NCBI GenBank assembly: GCA_028023455.1
Contig: JAQFVV010012537.1
Location: forward strand, 186,001-250,000
Direction: 5' to 3'
DNA from: Epiperipatus broadwayi
Taxonomy: Eukaryota > Onychophora > Udeonychophora > Euonychophora > Peripatidae
DNA: 64,000 bases
In this document: piece by piece, positions 1 to 11,230 of the stretch
How the letters are laid out: each line of letters opens with the position of its first letter
Numbering within the stretch: position 1 is the stretch's first letter
Notes under the pieces: model-generated
Databases searched by the model: none
What the model saw: only the letters and a program-made list of their open reading frames with translations
Told to the model about the DNA's origin: nothing
Made by a program: the position numbers and the translations under genes

Positions 1-1878
1 AAAGCAATTATTTATACTTAGTTAGCTTTCTAATAAGTTATGTAATTCAGAATCAAATTCAAATCAGATATAAACAAACTTTCATTCAAAACAGCCAACA
101 AATAATCAACAAAAAGCTAATCTTTTTAAGATCTGAAATTGCAAGCATAATCATTTTGTATTTGCAGGACTTTCTAACAAAAGATGCAATACAATTGATA
201 TTGATAGCATTCTGAAAAGAAAATCATTTCTATTATCTTATATATACATATATAGCAATTTTCTTTCTTTATGTATATAAACTAATTTAATAATAATTAA
301 TAAATAATCTTGTTTCCGAGCTTCTTTCCCATTTTCAACATCTTTGCAAATACCCACCTTCTCCAAAAGAACTGTAACTTTCGTAATCTTTGGCATTTCC
401 TACCCTATATTTTGACATCCATTTTAATTTAATTATTCCTTCCTCCAAACTTTTTCAGATTCATCTTTATTTTTTTCTTTTCTTTTGGCTTCTATTCATA
501 GTTCAAGTTCACCTGATTCATCATCATTCAAACAAAAATCTTAAAATGATTTCTAAAACTATTTCTAAAAGTAATACATAATGTACTTTAGATTTTATTT
601 AAAATGTTAGATAAGATTGTAATTTCCCCCAACTTTACTATAAGTTTTCACATGAGTAATTAATTGATATGTTCCACAATCTATTCCAGGACAACTTTTT
701 ATTACTGAAATTGAAGATTACTATAAAAGCAGCCAAAAAACCCCCAACAAATTAATATATGAAACTTCATCCAGTATAGTTAACTATTTGGCTGCTAAAA
801 ATTGTCAACGATTAAATAATTTAATTTAGAAAAGTATATTAGTTGCATTTGAGCTTCATCCTGATCCATATTATCCAGCAACATAGCAGTTAGCAATCAT
901 TAGTGATCAATCAAAAAAATGTAACTGATATCAATTTCATTCATAATCAATGAGAATCCCTGCAATATTCTTTCTATAATTGAAAGCCAGACTATTTCTT
1001 TTTTGTTGACTCATGGTCTGAAGACTAGGCAGCATGTCCTTCTTACTCAAATCTCCCAATCAAATGTAACTTAGTTTGCTAACTTCTAAGATCTCAATGT
1101 ATAAGCAATCGACTTTTATATTGACCACATCAAGTTTTCCTCAAAACATATTTTACAATTTCCAATTCTAATTGCTACTTCTTACAATTTCAGATTTTAC
1201 TTTCCCACAATAGCAACAACAGCAATTAAAAGCACCATATAGGCTAATGAGATTGGAAAATATTTCTGGTTGTTCCTTATGATGTAGCAAGTACCTTCTG
1301 ATGGAAAAATCTATATTCTGGCAAATTTATTTTTTCCTCCTAGATTTATTATTTTCAATATAGTATATGGGAATAATTTCCGACAGCTTTTTGTTATGCA
1401 ATGTAAAAGGTTTACTTTTTGATTGCATCACTCACATATTGCTAATGACCAAAAAATATTTAATATGACTTTTAAAAAATAAACATAAACAAAGAAAGGT
1501 TTTTTTTTTTTTTTTCTTTAAAAAGACACATCTTGTTAAAGATAAGTTACAATAAGAGAAGATTAAAAATCAATGTAACTTTCACTATATCATGATGTGT
1601 AATCGTATTAACTTGAACACTTTTCTATTTTTGCACTTTTTCAAGTAATTTTGTTACCTTTCCTTTTAACAGTTTCAGCTGAATCTGCAGACTTTCTTAG
1701 ATCTGTTTTAATCTTTATATGTAGAAAGTTTATAATGAGATAGTGAAAACAATGAATCATTATAATCTCAGATTAATGGAATCCATTACACTGGGAATTC
1801 ACAAGGTGTAGAATAAATTAGTGAGACTAAATGGAAAAAAAATTACAAAATAAGTTGAAAATGAATAAATTCTCTTAC
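1..1878 (-). other. NBAS intron, 3' part of the gene (partial)
   Basis: This stretch lies downstream of the last exon seen and should be intron, because that exon ends in a good donor (GTAAGA) in phase 1. I looked for a following exon on the minus strand and found no acceptor followed by a convincing Sec39-like reading frame, so the next exon is probably beyond the window start. The content is AT-rich with homopolymer runs, such as the T run near 1501-1515. No mobile element is recognised. Confidence 0.6.
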
Positions 1879-2014
1879 CTTCAGTAAACATAGTGCTGTT
1901 TTCCTCTTTTGTTAGCATTTCCTCCAGTAAGGCTGCTCTTAGTAATGATTGCTGGAGTTGCACTGCAAAATTATCATTTTTAGGTAGAGATTTTTTACTG
2001 TAATCCACATCCAT
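1879..2014 (-). CDS. NBAS: NBAS homologue, exon G (last exon in window)
   Basis: A 136-nt internal exon. The acceptor is TTTTAG just above 2014 and the donor is AG|GTAAGA at 1878. It starts in phase 0, matching the phase-0 end of the exon at 4880-5149, and ends in phase 1. It encodes 45 residues plus one base. The core LQQSLLRAALLEEML is an amphipathic helix of the kind seen in the alpha-solenoid that follows the HPFY motif in NBAS proteins. The methionine at its start is coincidental and not a translation start, because it sits directly behind a splice acceptor. NBAS acts with RINT1 and ZW10 at the ER membrane to tether Golgi-derived vesicles, and in animals it is also linked to nonsense-mediated decay. 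These roles come from family knowledge. Confidence 0.8.
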
Positions 2015-3700
2015 CTAAAAGCAAAGTAATATATTTGGTTGGCAATTAATAAGTATGTATACATTCATATACTCATAAACACACATAATAATGATAAAAT
2101 TTATTTAATGAATAAAAATAAATTCATTTCTATAGAGTGTGTACATTTAAAGTAACCATGGAAGAATATAATATTAAAAGTTGATAAATAAATTCCTATA
2201 ATAAGATTTATTGTTGAAATAACAATGTAGTAATTAGTTATAAACATTAATTAAAAAAAATAAAACATTATAACTATGTAACAGAAGAAATTATGTAAAA
2301 TAAAAAGAAAACTGTAAATACACTTATGTACAAAATATAAAGAAGTTTCTAGCCTAAATTTTTTGTCAATTAAAATATTCTTGACACCCTGTAGATAAAA
2401 GAATTAAAATAAATAGTCAACAGATGGTAAATATGTCTCCAACTAACCTTTATGGCAAAGTAGTGATAGAGAAAGCAGTATTCACTAGACTTTCAATTCC
2501 TGGGTAGTAAAAATTTGAATGATTTCCTGTACAGATAAGAATATATCATCATTTACTGCCCATTTTAATTAAATTGGTAATGGCCAACTGGCTGAAAAAA
2601 AAAAACTTCAACCTTCTTGAAAATTTTTTTCAAGTTTCTGCAGCTGAATGAATGAGATCCTTATATACAAATAATCGCAATATGGTTGAGAGCCCTACTA
2701 CAATCTATGATGACTTGACCAATATTATATTAATTAGAGATTTCAATCTTCTTTTGGAGAGATTCTTTGATGATTAGAAAGAAACAGGATTCAAACAATA
2801 TTTCAGTGATTTTTATATTTCTATTTTTAATTATAGGGGATTTGAACAGACTTTCAAGCTCTCTTCAGTTATCCACTCTATTTCTATTTTTAATGAATTC
2901 TTTATTAGAACATTTCGCTGTCAACAAAATTAGGACTGCATAAAAATGATTGCCAATAATTAGTGACAAATTTTTCAATAACAAATATATTAAAAATTTT
3001 ATTTTTCTGTAAAAGCTTGCCTCAATTCATAAAGATCCATAGCTATGTATCTCAAGCTAATCTTACATTGGTAATTTGCTATGGCGTAATTTGAGGATGT
3101 AATATGCTGTGATCTATATTACCATAAAATTTTCATATTTTTTTTATGGTACTGAACCATACCAATGACATTCACTAATAGCCTTAATCCATAAGTAGTA
3201 ATTCTGCAGCATGCTATCATAGGTGGCTAATATGTCCTGCTTGGCAGACTATTAATATCTATAATCTTCTGATAGAATTCTAAAAGCAATGAAGCATAGA
3301 AGTTATGTATCAACCCTCACAAACTTTTACATTTTTTGCCCCTATGACTGTAATTGTTTCAAATTATTGCTCATTAATAAGCCACTATGTTACTCAATCA
3401 CATATTCACTCATTTGCCAACAATAGAGCCAGTTGTAGTTGAAATTCCTAGAGTCTCACTACTATATTCAAGACCACCAAAGGTTGTTGCATTAATATTC
3501 TTCAGAAATAGAATTAACAAACTTTAATTTATGTGACTATAAACAATCATGAATCATATAATATTGTCAGTTCTATGCATACAATGCAAAAAATTGAGGA
3601 TTTAATCCATCTCTTGATTGAAATCTGTACAGATACCTTTGTGTTAATAGCTAATTATAGAAAAAAAATCCACACATTTAAATAAAATAAATATATATAT

Positions 3701-3798
3701 TTTTTTAAGTGTCATAGCATCGGCCGGGACGCGAACCTGCAATCTGGACAACTGTGTGCAAGTGCAAGGCAGTCGCGCTGACCTCTCGACCACCACGC
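3701..3798 (-). repeat. tRNA-derived SINE
   Basis: On the minus strand this reads as a tRNA-like head. It has a polymerase III A-box-like segment (TGGTCGAGAGG, about 3793-3783) and a B-box-like segment (GGTTCGCGTCC, about 3736-3726), then a short tail ending TGACACTT and an A-rich run. The acceptor and T-arm stems do not pair properly, so it is not a functional tRNA gene. It is GC-rich against its surroundings. The last part (CCCGGYC...TGAC plus A tail) recurs at 4610-4656, which supports a dispersed SINE family. Flanks with TAAAATAA-like sequence on both sides may be a target duplication, but that is weak. Confidence 0.65.
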
Positions 3799-4609
3799 AA
3801 GACTAAAATAATAGTTAGCTATTTGATTTTAGACTCCTATACTATATAAAAAGGTATAATAAAAAACATTTAACTACTTTCACACTTCAGCATTCTGATA
3901 GTTGTCTGATTACTGATTATTATTTTTTTTATATAAATTATTTGGATTTCAGTTCAATTTTTTTTTTTTAAAACTTCCTTATCATATCTCTCAGATATAT
4001 AAACCATAGATAAACATCATTTCAACTAATATGCAAAATATATACTAAACTGAAAGATATAGCAAGCCTTGTTGTATCCAATTGCATTAGAAACATCCGG
4101 TTTACATGTCTAACAATAGAATCTAACTTTCAAGGAAGAACAATGTTATTCAAATAAACTTTGATTGATCTAAATATCTCCTTTCGTTTCTCAAAATCTT
4201 TAATTTTGACAAAGTGAAATTGTTCTTTCTGCAATAAAATCTGGAAAAGGCAGGAATTATTCTAATCAAGCTAACTGAAGACATTAATTCAATAATGATT
4301 TAATTTTTTTTTTGAATTGTGTGAATTCTTCAAAAATCAGTTTGTGCTTAAATTTCTTTGCTACCTAATTTAGTAGCAATATTTTTATAGTTTCATCAAA
4401 AAAGTTCAATGTTAGATCATGATTTGCAAAAAAAAAAAAAAATAAAAAGCTGTTACTTTCATACAAAATATTATTATCAAATTATTTATTATTATTTTAC
4501 AAATCATCTTACTTATTTAATGATTATAACTGCACTTAAATATTTATGATTATAACCCCAAACAAATAATTTCATTTGAATTAAAAAAAAAAAAAAAATC
4601 CTATGATTC

Positions 4610-4656
4610 TTTTTTTTTTTTTATACGTCAAAGCGTTGACCGGGAAGCGTATCTGA
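4610..4656 (-). repeat. 5'-truncated SINE, same family as 3701-3798
   Basis: On the minus strand it reads ACGCTTCCCGGTCAACGC, then TTTGACGTATAA and a 12-A run. This aligns with the B-box-to-tail part of the SINE at 3701-3798. The A-box half is missing. It is 0.8 kb from the fuller copy and in the same orientation. Confidence 0.5.
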
Positions 4657-4879
4657 TTCTTGAATGATTTATAACTCTCTTTTTATTTTGAAATAATATT
4701 AAAAACAAGATTGAGGTGAAAAGAACTATTCTTGGAAGCATTAGTATGCATATGAGAAAGGCAAACACTGTTATTTATATTAGAAACAATAGCTAAGATG
4801 TAAATACATATTTCTTGTATGCAAATTTTTAAACACCTACACATTCATAAATTTAATTAAAATTATTATTTTTACTAAC

Positions 4880-5149
4880 AGAGCTATGATATCCTTTAGG
4901 AAAAAGTTCAGAATAAAAAGGATGACACCCTTGTTGAGTAAAAGCAGCATTTTTGTTTAAAGGGTCCATAGGTGAATCATTGGAGTCGGATGACTGAACC
5001 CAAGAAACTGTATTCTTCCACCATTGTTTGTTTCTTACATTGGTAAATAAAGCTTTGGTTGTTTGTGTTGTTGAAGTTAACAATTGTAAGGTTTTGGTTT
5101 TTGTCTGCTCCAACGCTTTCTTTGGTGTGAAGAAATTTGTTGTAGTTAC
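4880..5149 (-). CDS. NBAS: NBAS homologue, exon F
   Basis: A 270-nt internal exon (90 codons, phase 0 to phase 0). The acceptor is a T-run followed by AAG, just above 5149, and the donor is GTTAGT at 4879. The frame stays open past the donor to a stop near 4853, so the donor was chosen for consensus and for phase agreement with the next exon. It carries the segment most typical of NBAS: a stretch rich in T/Q (TTQTTKALF), then KQWWKNTVSWVQ, then QGCHPFYSELF. The paired tryptophans and the GCHPFY motif fit my memory of animal NBAS C-terminal to the Sec39 repeats. A database search should confirm this. The motif is the main reason for the gene name. Confidence 0.88.
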
Positions 5150-6639
5150 CTTAAAAAAAAACAAAAAAACAACATCATTAAATAGTTTGTTAATGGTATT
5201 AAAATAATTATTGAAGCAAAATAATAAATATGAAGATATTTCGAGTATCACAAATATTTGGCAAGTTTTAAAAAACAATTTGATACTATTAATAATTGAT
5301 GTTTTTGTTTTTTTCTTTTCATATTAAACTATTTTATTTCTTTCCTATTAATATGTTTTGTTTCTTTATTCATATTATATAAATGCCTTCTTAATTCAAT
5401 TTTTTTTCCAGTATCAATGAATAATGACTACAAATATTAAGTCACTCCTGTACTAATAAAAAGCAGTCATTGAGTACTTCTTTTTTTTTACAAAGATATA
5501 TTAAATGTCAAAAAAATTTACTAAATTTCAATAGTCTATATGAAAAGGTGATCAACTATATAATTAATTAGTAGAATACATGTGCAATTCTCTTCACTCT
5601 ATTCTTAGTACTATCTATGATACGTTTCGATAATCACAAGATTAGTTTTGGCTTTTATTTTCGTCAATGACTAATAATATGCAAAACTGGAAGTAGTGAA
5701 CTCATACATGTAGTAAACATCTTTTATTTCTTTATATTATTTGAGGTAATAGCATGAGATTGAAAAAAAAACATGAGATTTTGAATCAAAACTAACTCCC
5801 TTGCAGAGTTATAAAGATCTGAAATCAAATCAGTTTCTGTATATTTTAAGACTTCATTATTATACCAGTTATAGACTCTTCTGTTCTTTGGCTGGAGAAC
5901 TAAATATGAGCAACAATATTTCTTGATTTTCGCGGATGGATGTTTATTATAAGTTTCCAGTAGACGATTCTAAAGCAGAATGAAAAAAATTGCTCTTGGA
6001 AGAATAAATAAGTATATAAGAAAGTCAAATCATTTTGTTATTAGAATAGATGCGATTCACAAATATTGTAACATGTCATTACAATTGACAAAATTTAGTA
6101 TATAATATGAAATCTGCCAGCAAGTTTACTCTGTTCAGATATAATTTTTAATACCATTTGTTAAAATCAATGTGTAAAACTTAATAAAGTATATTCAAGA
6201 GTAATTTGAATGCAAAAAAACTCAAAACATCCACTATCATCTAATAAGAATATAATTAATTACTGACAATGTAAAAACTGTAAGTACAATAATTGTAGTA
6301 TTTTGGTAATTTGAAACATTGTAATTTACAAATATTAGGATTTTAAGCAATATAAAATAAAATAAAAAAATAAATAGCAGTCTGCAACATATAACATTTA
6401 AACTTTAGTACAATAAAGATTGATAACTTAGTTTGAATAATAAATTTAAAAAAGTTTCTTATAATAATATTTCTTAAGTTTCCTAAGTGTGTTATAATAA
6501 ATACATTATTGTGAATGAGCACAGATTATTTTACATAACAACATCTAGATTTTCTTTCCAACTACAGCTTTTTTTATAGTTTGAATGTTATTAATGTTCT
6601 TGAAGTATGTTGATGCATGTGTTTTGTATGCATATATAT

Positions 6640-7440
6640 GAGGATAAGTTAAAAATTCTCTGCTCTCTGGTTGAAACATTTATTTTAATTAACTTTCAGA
6701 GATGGCAAATACATTATTTTTTGACATAAACTCCCTGTTTTTCAATATACTTTGTTCATCTGTTAACAAGTTTTTGCATGCTCTCATTGAAAAAATGTTT
6801 TATGCTGAGTAGTGAGCCATGAATGTACCAGACTTCATCTCTTCATCAGAGGTGAATCTTCATCCTCATAGGGCTTCTTTTAAAGGACCAAACAGGTGAT
6901 AATCTGATAGTTCAAGTTCAGGAATATAAGGGGGGGGGGGATGTTCCAAAATCTAAAACGAAGTTTTTGCAAAGTGACAATAATATGGGCAATGGTGTGC
7001 AGATATGCAACAACAGCTGTATATAGCAGTCCTCTATATTTTGTCTGAATTTTAGGTTTCAGCTTTACAGTGAGCATTTCATTATAATGAGTATTGTTGA
7101 TTGTTGAACCTTTTTGCTGATAATGTTCTATTACTGGCCCTCGAAAATCCCAGAAAACTTTAAGCATCAATTTTCCCGCTAATAGTTGACTTTTGAACTT
7201 TTTTATTACTTTCTTTGAATTTCTCTATCCATTAATACACACTTCTTCACAACAAAACACTTTTTTCATACTGTGTTCAATGACTTCATTAAATATGAGG
7301 ACTAGACACATCCTCAGACCGCAAAAAACAAATCACTGCATGTGCTTCTTTTGTGAAAATCACAATCATCTTTGAAGTGACATAATCTGGTTAAAACTGA
7401 GGTCACTTGTCACCTGTATACTTTTTCACTGTAAATTTAA
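6640..7440 (-). mobile_element. mariner-like transposase remnant 1
   Basis: The clearest reading frame is 7170-6880 on the minus strand. It matches the catalytic middle of Tc1/mariner (IS630 superfamily) transposases in order: VFWDFRGPVIEHYQQKGSTI, then the NNTHYNEML block, a KLKP...RGLL block, then a histidine-rich stretch where the family usually has HDNARPH, then a proline cluster before a degenerate SPDL region. The second catalytic block is decayed (LHTIAHI), so the copy is inactive. The reading continues in broken frames to about 6640 and up to about 7440. A G-run at 6931-6940 interrupts the coding sequence. Terminal inverted repeats were not found. Confidence 0.75.
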
Positions 7441-7579
7441 TATCTAAATCTCACTTTATATATATATATCTTCTCATTTCATTCTTATTAATATTATTCT
7501 TTTAATTCATATATTTTTTTCTACATAAACTTCCCCATATGAGAGAGTACCCTCAAAATAAACAGAATTTTGTAATAAA

Positions 7580-7900
7580 AAATTGTGTATTTATTTTTAG
7601 GTGTTACAAATTGAATTTCTTTTAAGTACTGTCTATAGATGCAATACACTGGTCTAAATGTATTTTCCACTTTTCAAAGTAGTCCTAAAATTCTGGTAAA
7701 CTAATGCATTTTAACGCTTCTGTCATTTTTTTCTTCATTATTTTTAAGTGAACAAAACTTTTTGTTTGAGGCATTTTTTCATGGGGGAGGGGGGTCATAA
7801 AAAAAAGTCACATAGGCTGAGATCAAATGAATATAGCTGATGGATAAGCTGGATCATGCTGTTATTTAATTAAAAATTATTTTACACTCTAGGCTTCCAA
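7580..7900 (-). mobile_element. mariner-like transposase remnant 2 (C-terminal end)
   Basis: The minus strand translates, with breaks, into the C-terminal part of a mariner transposase. A DPAYPSA-like block near 7850 is followed by MTEALKCISLPEF, DYFEKWKIHLDQCI and a few closing residues near 7590. The FEKWKxxLDxCI signature resembles the family's C-terminal block. Stops and a GGGGAGGGGGG tract interrupt it. It lies 150 bp from remnant 1 in the same orientation but carries a different part of the protein, so the two could be one rearranged copy or two insertions. Confidence 0.65.
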
Positions 7901-8560
7901 TTTTTCAGCCATTACAAAAATTGACAAATAAATGACAACAAAAAGATTTATTATGCGACACCATGATTTCACTTGATAACGATAGTTGGCAAACTGATGG
8001 AGGGGAGTCCCCGCAAGAAGCATTTAATAACAGAAACATGTACTACAATGTGTTCATCCTCCCTTCCAATGATTCCAGTTTTTTTTTGGGTACCTTCTCA
8101 TATTTAACAAAATTCATAGCTGAAATTTCTTAAACCTACAATATTGTTCTATAATTTTCATATGTTGCTAAAAATTACGAATCTGCTAATAGTAAATAAA
8201 ATATTGTTTCCAATTCTCAAAACATCTATTTTTCTTTAACTAATTAGCCTGTAAGCTGAATTACACTGATCATCTAACTTTTCAGCATTTATAATTCCCT
8301 GCTTCACAAATCATTTCAAAGTCTATTATATAGATTTGCCACCAACGGAATCTTAATAAACTATTTTATTCTTTTATCTACATATTATTAATATTGTAAT
8401 GTTTTTCACATTTTACTATGTTCTAATAGGCCTTTTTTTACACACTATGAAGTGAAAGCTAATCAAGCTATGAAGACTGAAAATATAAATATTTCGTTCA
8501 TATTTCTAAAAACATAGCTATATTTTTTGATTAACTGACCTACTAATTATTGCAACTTAC

Positions 8561-8631
8561 GCTGCTGGGGGAATCAGCCTTTTTATTATTTTACCAAGGG
8601 CACCAGGATTCATACAAGAATCCGCTGAAAT
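8561..8631 (-). other. candidate skipped (poison) exon in the NBAS intron
   Basis: On the minus strand a 71-nt segment is bounded by GCGCAACAG (acceptor side) and a strong donor, GTAAGT. It is open and reads ISADSCMNPGALGKIIKRLI plus a few residues. It is less AT-rich than the surrounding intron. The flanking NBAS exons join in phase 0, so a 71-nt insert would shift the frame and create TAA at once across the junction with the next exon (GC|GTAA). The peptide is not recognised as NBAS. It could instead be chance or a fragment of another element, since the plus strand is also open here. Confidence 0.25.
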
Positions 8632-9298
8632 CTGTTGCGCCACACATTGTAAATTAAGAAGAAAATAATTTAAAAGAACAGGTTTTTGATTTCCCAGAAC
8701 TTAGTTATTTTTCAGAGAATATTACACCTGGGGCTTGGTTAATAAATAAACATATTGGCAAAGGTAATTTTTACATTTATCACACAATTAAATAATATTA
8801 ATACATTTAATAACTAACATTAATAACACACAATGAAAAGTTGATAAAAACAAAATATTTTATTTAAACAAATTAAAATATTTAATAAATAAATTACCAA
8901 TTAATTGGAAAGACTACACACACGCTAATCCAGATGTTAAATCAACTAACTAAAATAGTTTAATAATTGTTCATTTCTTAAATTTCTTCCAGGAAGTTCC
9001 TTGAATGATAATTCTGCAAATATGTTTATTAATAGTATATAATAAGCTTAATTTAGTCACAATCGGGATATGAATAATCTTACTGGTAAGTTTTGTAGTA
9101 CATGTTTTGAAGAGCTCGTTGAAGTTAACTAGTTTCCCTCTGTCGACATTTTTGTAGGTTCTTGGCCCATTCTAATGGTTAGACTCAATGGTTTTTCTGA
9201 GTGACCTATACGATGAAAAGTATTTATAAACGCATCGGTTCCACTCCACATGATGATCCATCTCAGCATATGATTAATGGTAGTCTTGCATATGAGTA

Positions 9299-9330
9299 GT
9301 CCGGGATAGGATATTTTCTCTATCCCGGAC
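9299..9330. repeat. perfect 11-bp hairpin
   Basis: GTCCGGGATAG and CTATCCCGGAC are exact reverse complements separated by 10 AT-rich bases. The stem is GC-rich in an AT-rich intron. No gene or terminator role can be assigned. The flanking 9060-9300 is also somewhat less AT-rich and partly open on the minus strand, suggesting an old unidentified element. Confidence 0.6.
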
Positions 9331-10765
9331 CTAATGGAAGCTGCTAGTTAAGAAAAAGACAAAGATCCAGTTTTAAGTTTTTCTGACCTTTTATATTTGC
9401 GATCCATTTTTAGACTTCTCTGCGCATCTATTTTCTTTTGTTCTTTTATCAACATACAAGATAATAATCTTGTAGATGCTTTCTTAAATTTTAGTTATAA
9501 AGTCTTTTTTTTAAACATAATTCTGCCATCTTTAATCAGCGTTAGAAAAATTTTACTAATTGAAATCTGTGTGTTTTTTATTCTTTTCAATTTTAACTTT
9601 TATTTTTAATTACATAAAAAAAATATGAACAAAAAATTTAACTTCCATTGTACGTTTAAAAAAAAAAATTACACAAACTAAAAAAAAAAAACTTAAAATG
9701 CGTTAATTTAAAAGATCTTTAAATTTACTTTTTCTTTTGGCTTTTACCAAATGCCAATATATTTGTACCATATATAATATAAATAAACGGTACAATATAT
9801 TGCCTTCACTGTCATTTTTTTTTTGCAACAAATTGTCAAAAAAAAAAAAATTTGCCAAATACTTGTTTTTATTGTAAATTCCATATTTGATATTTACAAA
9901 AAAATTAATCTTTTAAATTGATTCACCAAAAATTTTAAAAGAACATATAGAGATCAAAAGATATAATATCGAGAAGGCTAGAATCTTAGAAAACTTAAAT
10001 TATTATAAAATTAAATAACCATTTATGTAATTAATGCATTGAAGAGCTACATTGTATAATTTTATGAATAAGAGCATTTAAGTACCCTCTATTGGCTCAT
10101 TATTTAACTATGATATAAGCTATTATATAAGTGAAATTAGATTAATGAAGAAGGGTTTCTATGAGATTAGTGCCATTATTCACAATTCAAAATTTGGCTA
10201 TTATTTAACAGCTTATGTCTCAATTCAACAATCAATAAATAAAAAGCATTTAAATATTCTCATTCTTGATATTCTAAAATTAAATAAAAACATCATTAAT
10301 GCTTACATCGTTGCTTTCATTTTTTTCTTCTTTTTCACTACCAATCTGAGATCTCAAAGAAAAATATAAAATCTGGAAAAAAAAAACCCCCAGAAAAAAA
10401 TTATTTAGGTACAAAAAAGATAAATTAATTTACATATATTTAAGATAAGTACAGTTGGAATTATATTATAAAATGAATACACATAAATATTAATTAACAA
10501 TAGGTGTAAATCAAATTATTATATATTTTGAACTTAACATAAAAAATAATACACTTTTTGACTACATGAAGAATTATAAGGTTGATATATTTATCTTTTT
10601 AAATATACGTAGCAATGGTAGATCATTATTATAATTAGTTATTTACAAAAAGATAGGATTTTCATACCAAACCAGATTACCTTCTACGAGTCTTTTTATT
10701 ACTGCATGTATTTCATCTACTCAAAAACTCATTACTGATAATAAAAATATCAGTCAAGACTTCTT

Positions 10766-10855
10766 ATTCTACCTTTCCTTCTTTTATCTTTTGCTATCAC
10801 ACTTCTAGTAATTCTACCTTTCCTTCTTTTATCTTTTGCTATCACACTTCTAGTA
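10766..10855. repeat. 45-bp tandem duplication
   Basis: Two consecutive 45-bp units beginning ATTCTACCTTTCC repeat without visible differences. The identity suggests a recent duplication. It lies inside pyrimidine-rich DNA that resembles LINE debris on the minus strand. Confidence 0.85.
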
Positions 10856-10919
10856 TATCTTTCATAATTCCCGTGCCCTGAAATAGATACTCAAATCTGT
10901 GTACACTTTCATCATATAA

Positions 10920-11230
10920 TTTCCTAAATTAAAATTCTTTTTTTTAATATATCTTTTCAACCCTTCTATATTATTGATATTACCTTTCCAACATATCCGT
11001 TTCATCTCTCAAATCCACATATCAAAACTCCCAAATCTTTCTTCTTTCTCTGCTGCTAATACAATGACACACCAAACATTTCAATGAATCACAAAACAAT
11101 TATCTTACTCTTACTAAAAAGTCTGTTGGCTATTGCAATCCTCATTTTTAATTTTCCTTATAATTATTTTCATTAGGAGATTCACTATCCAATTCGATGC
11201 TCATTCTTAATATTTTCTGCTCATCATTCA
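10920..11230 (-). mobile_element. decayed non-LTR retrotransposon fragment
   Basis: The minus strand reads, with a stop and frame breaks, ERFGSFDMWI then EMKRICWKGNINN then IEGLKRYI. This matches the pattern FEMWxxRRMxRISW...TNEEVL found after the reverse transcriptase in many RTE- and jockey-like LINEs. Decay is heavy and the limits are uncertain. Confidence 0.4.

Larger units (their letters stand above)
2015..4879 (-). other. NBAS intron F-G
   Basis: A 2.9-kb intron bounded by the donor GTTAGT (4879) and the acceptor TTTTAG (2015). It holds a tRNA-derived SINE at 3701-3798 and a truncated relative at 4610-4656. The rest is AT-rich DNA in which I see no coding or RNA gene. Confidence 0.7.

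Noticed and set aside
390-581. Short open frame on the plus strand
   Set aside because: Low-complexity F/L/I/H composition expected from T-rich DNA; no motif or splice context.
860-915. Possible next NBAS exon (minus strand reading LLTAMLLDNMDQDEAQ)
   Set aside because: The wording is faintly helical but there is no AG acceptor in a usable place and the frame is closed upstream.
3701-3798. True tRNA gene
   Set aside because: The boxes are tRNA-like, but acceptor and T-arm stems do not pair and an A tail follows, so a SINE fits better.
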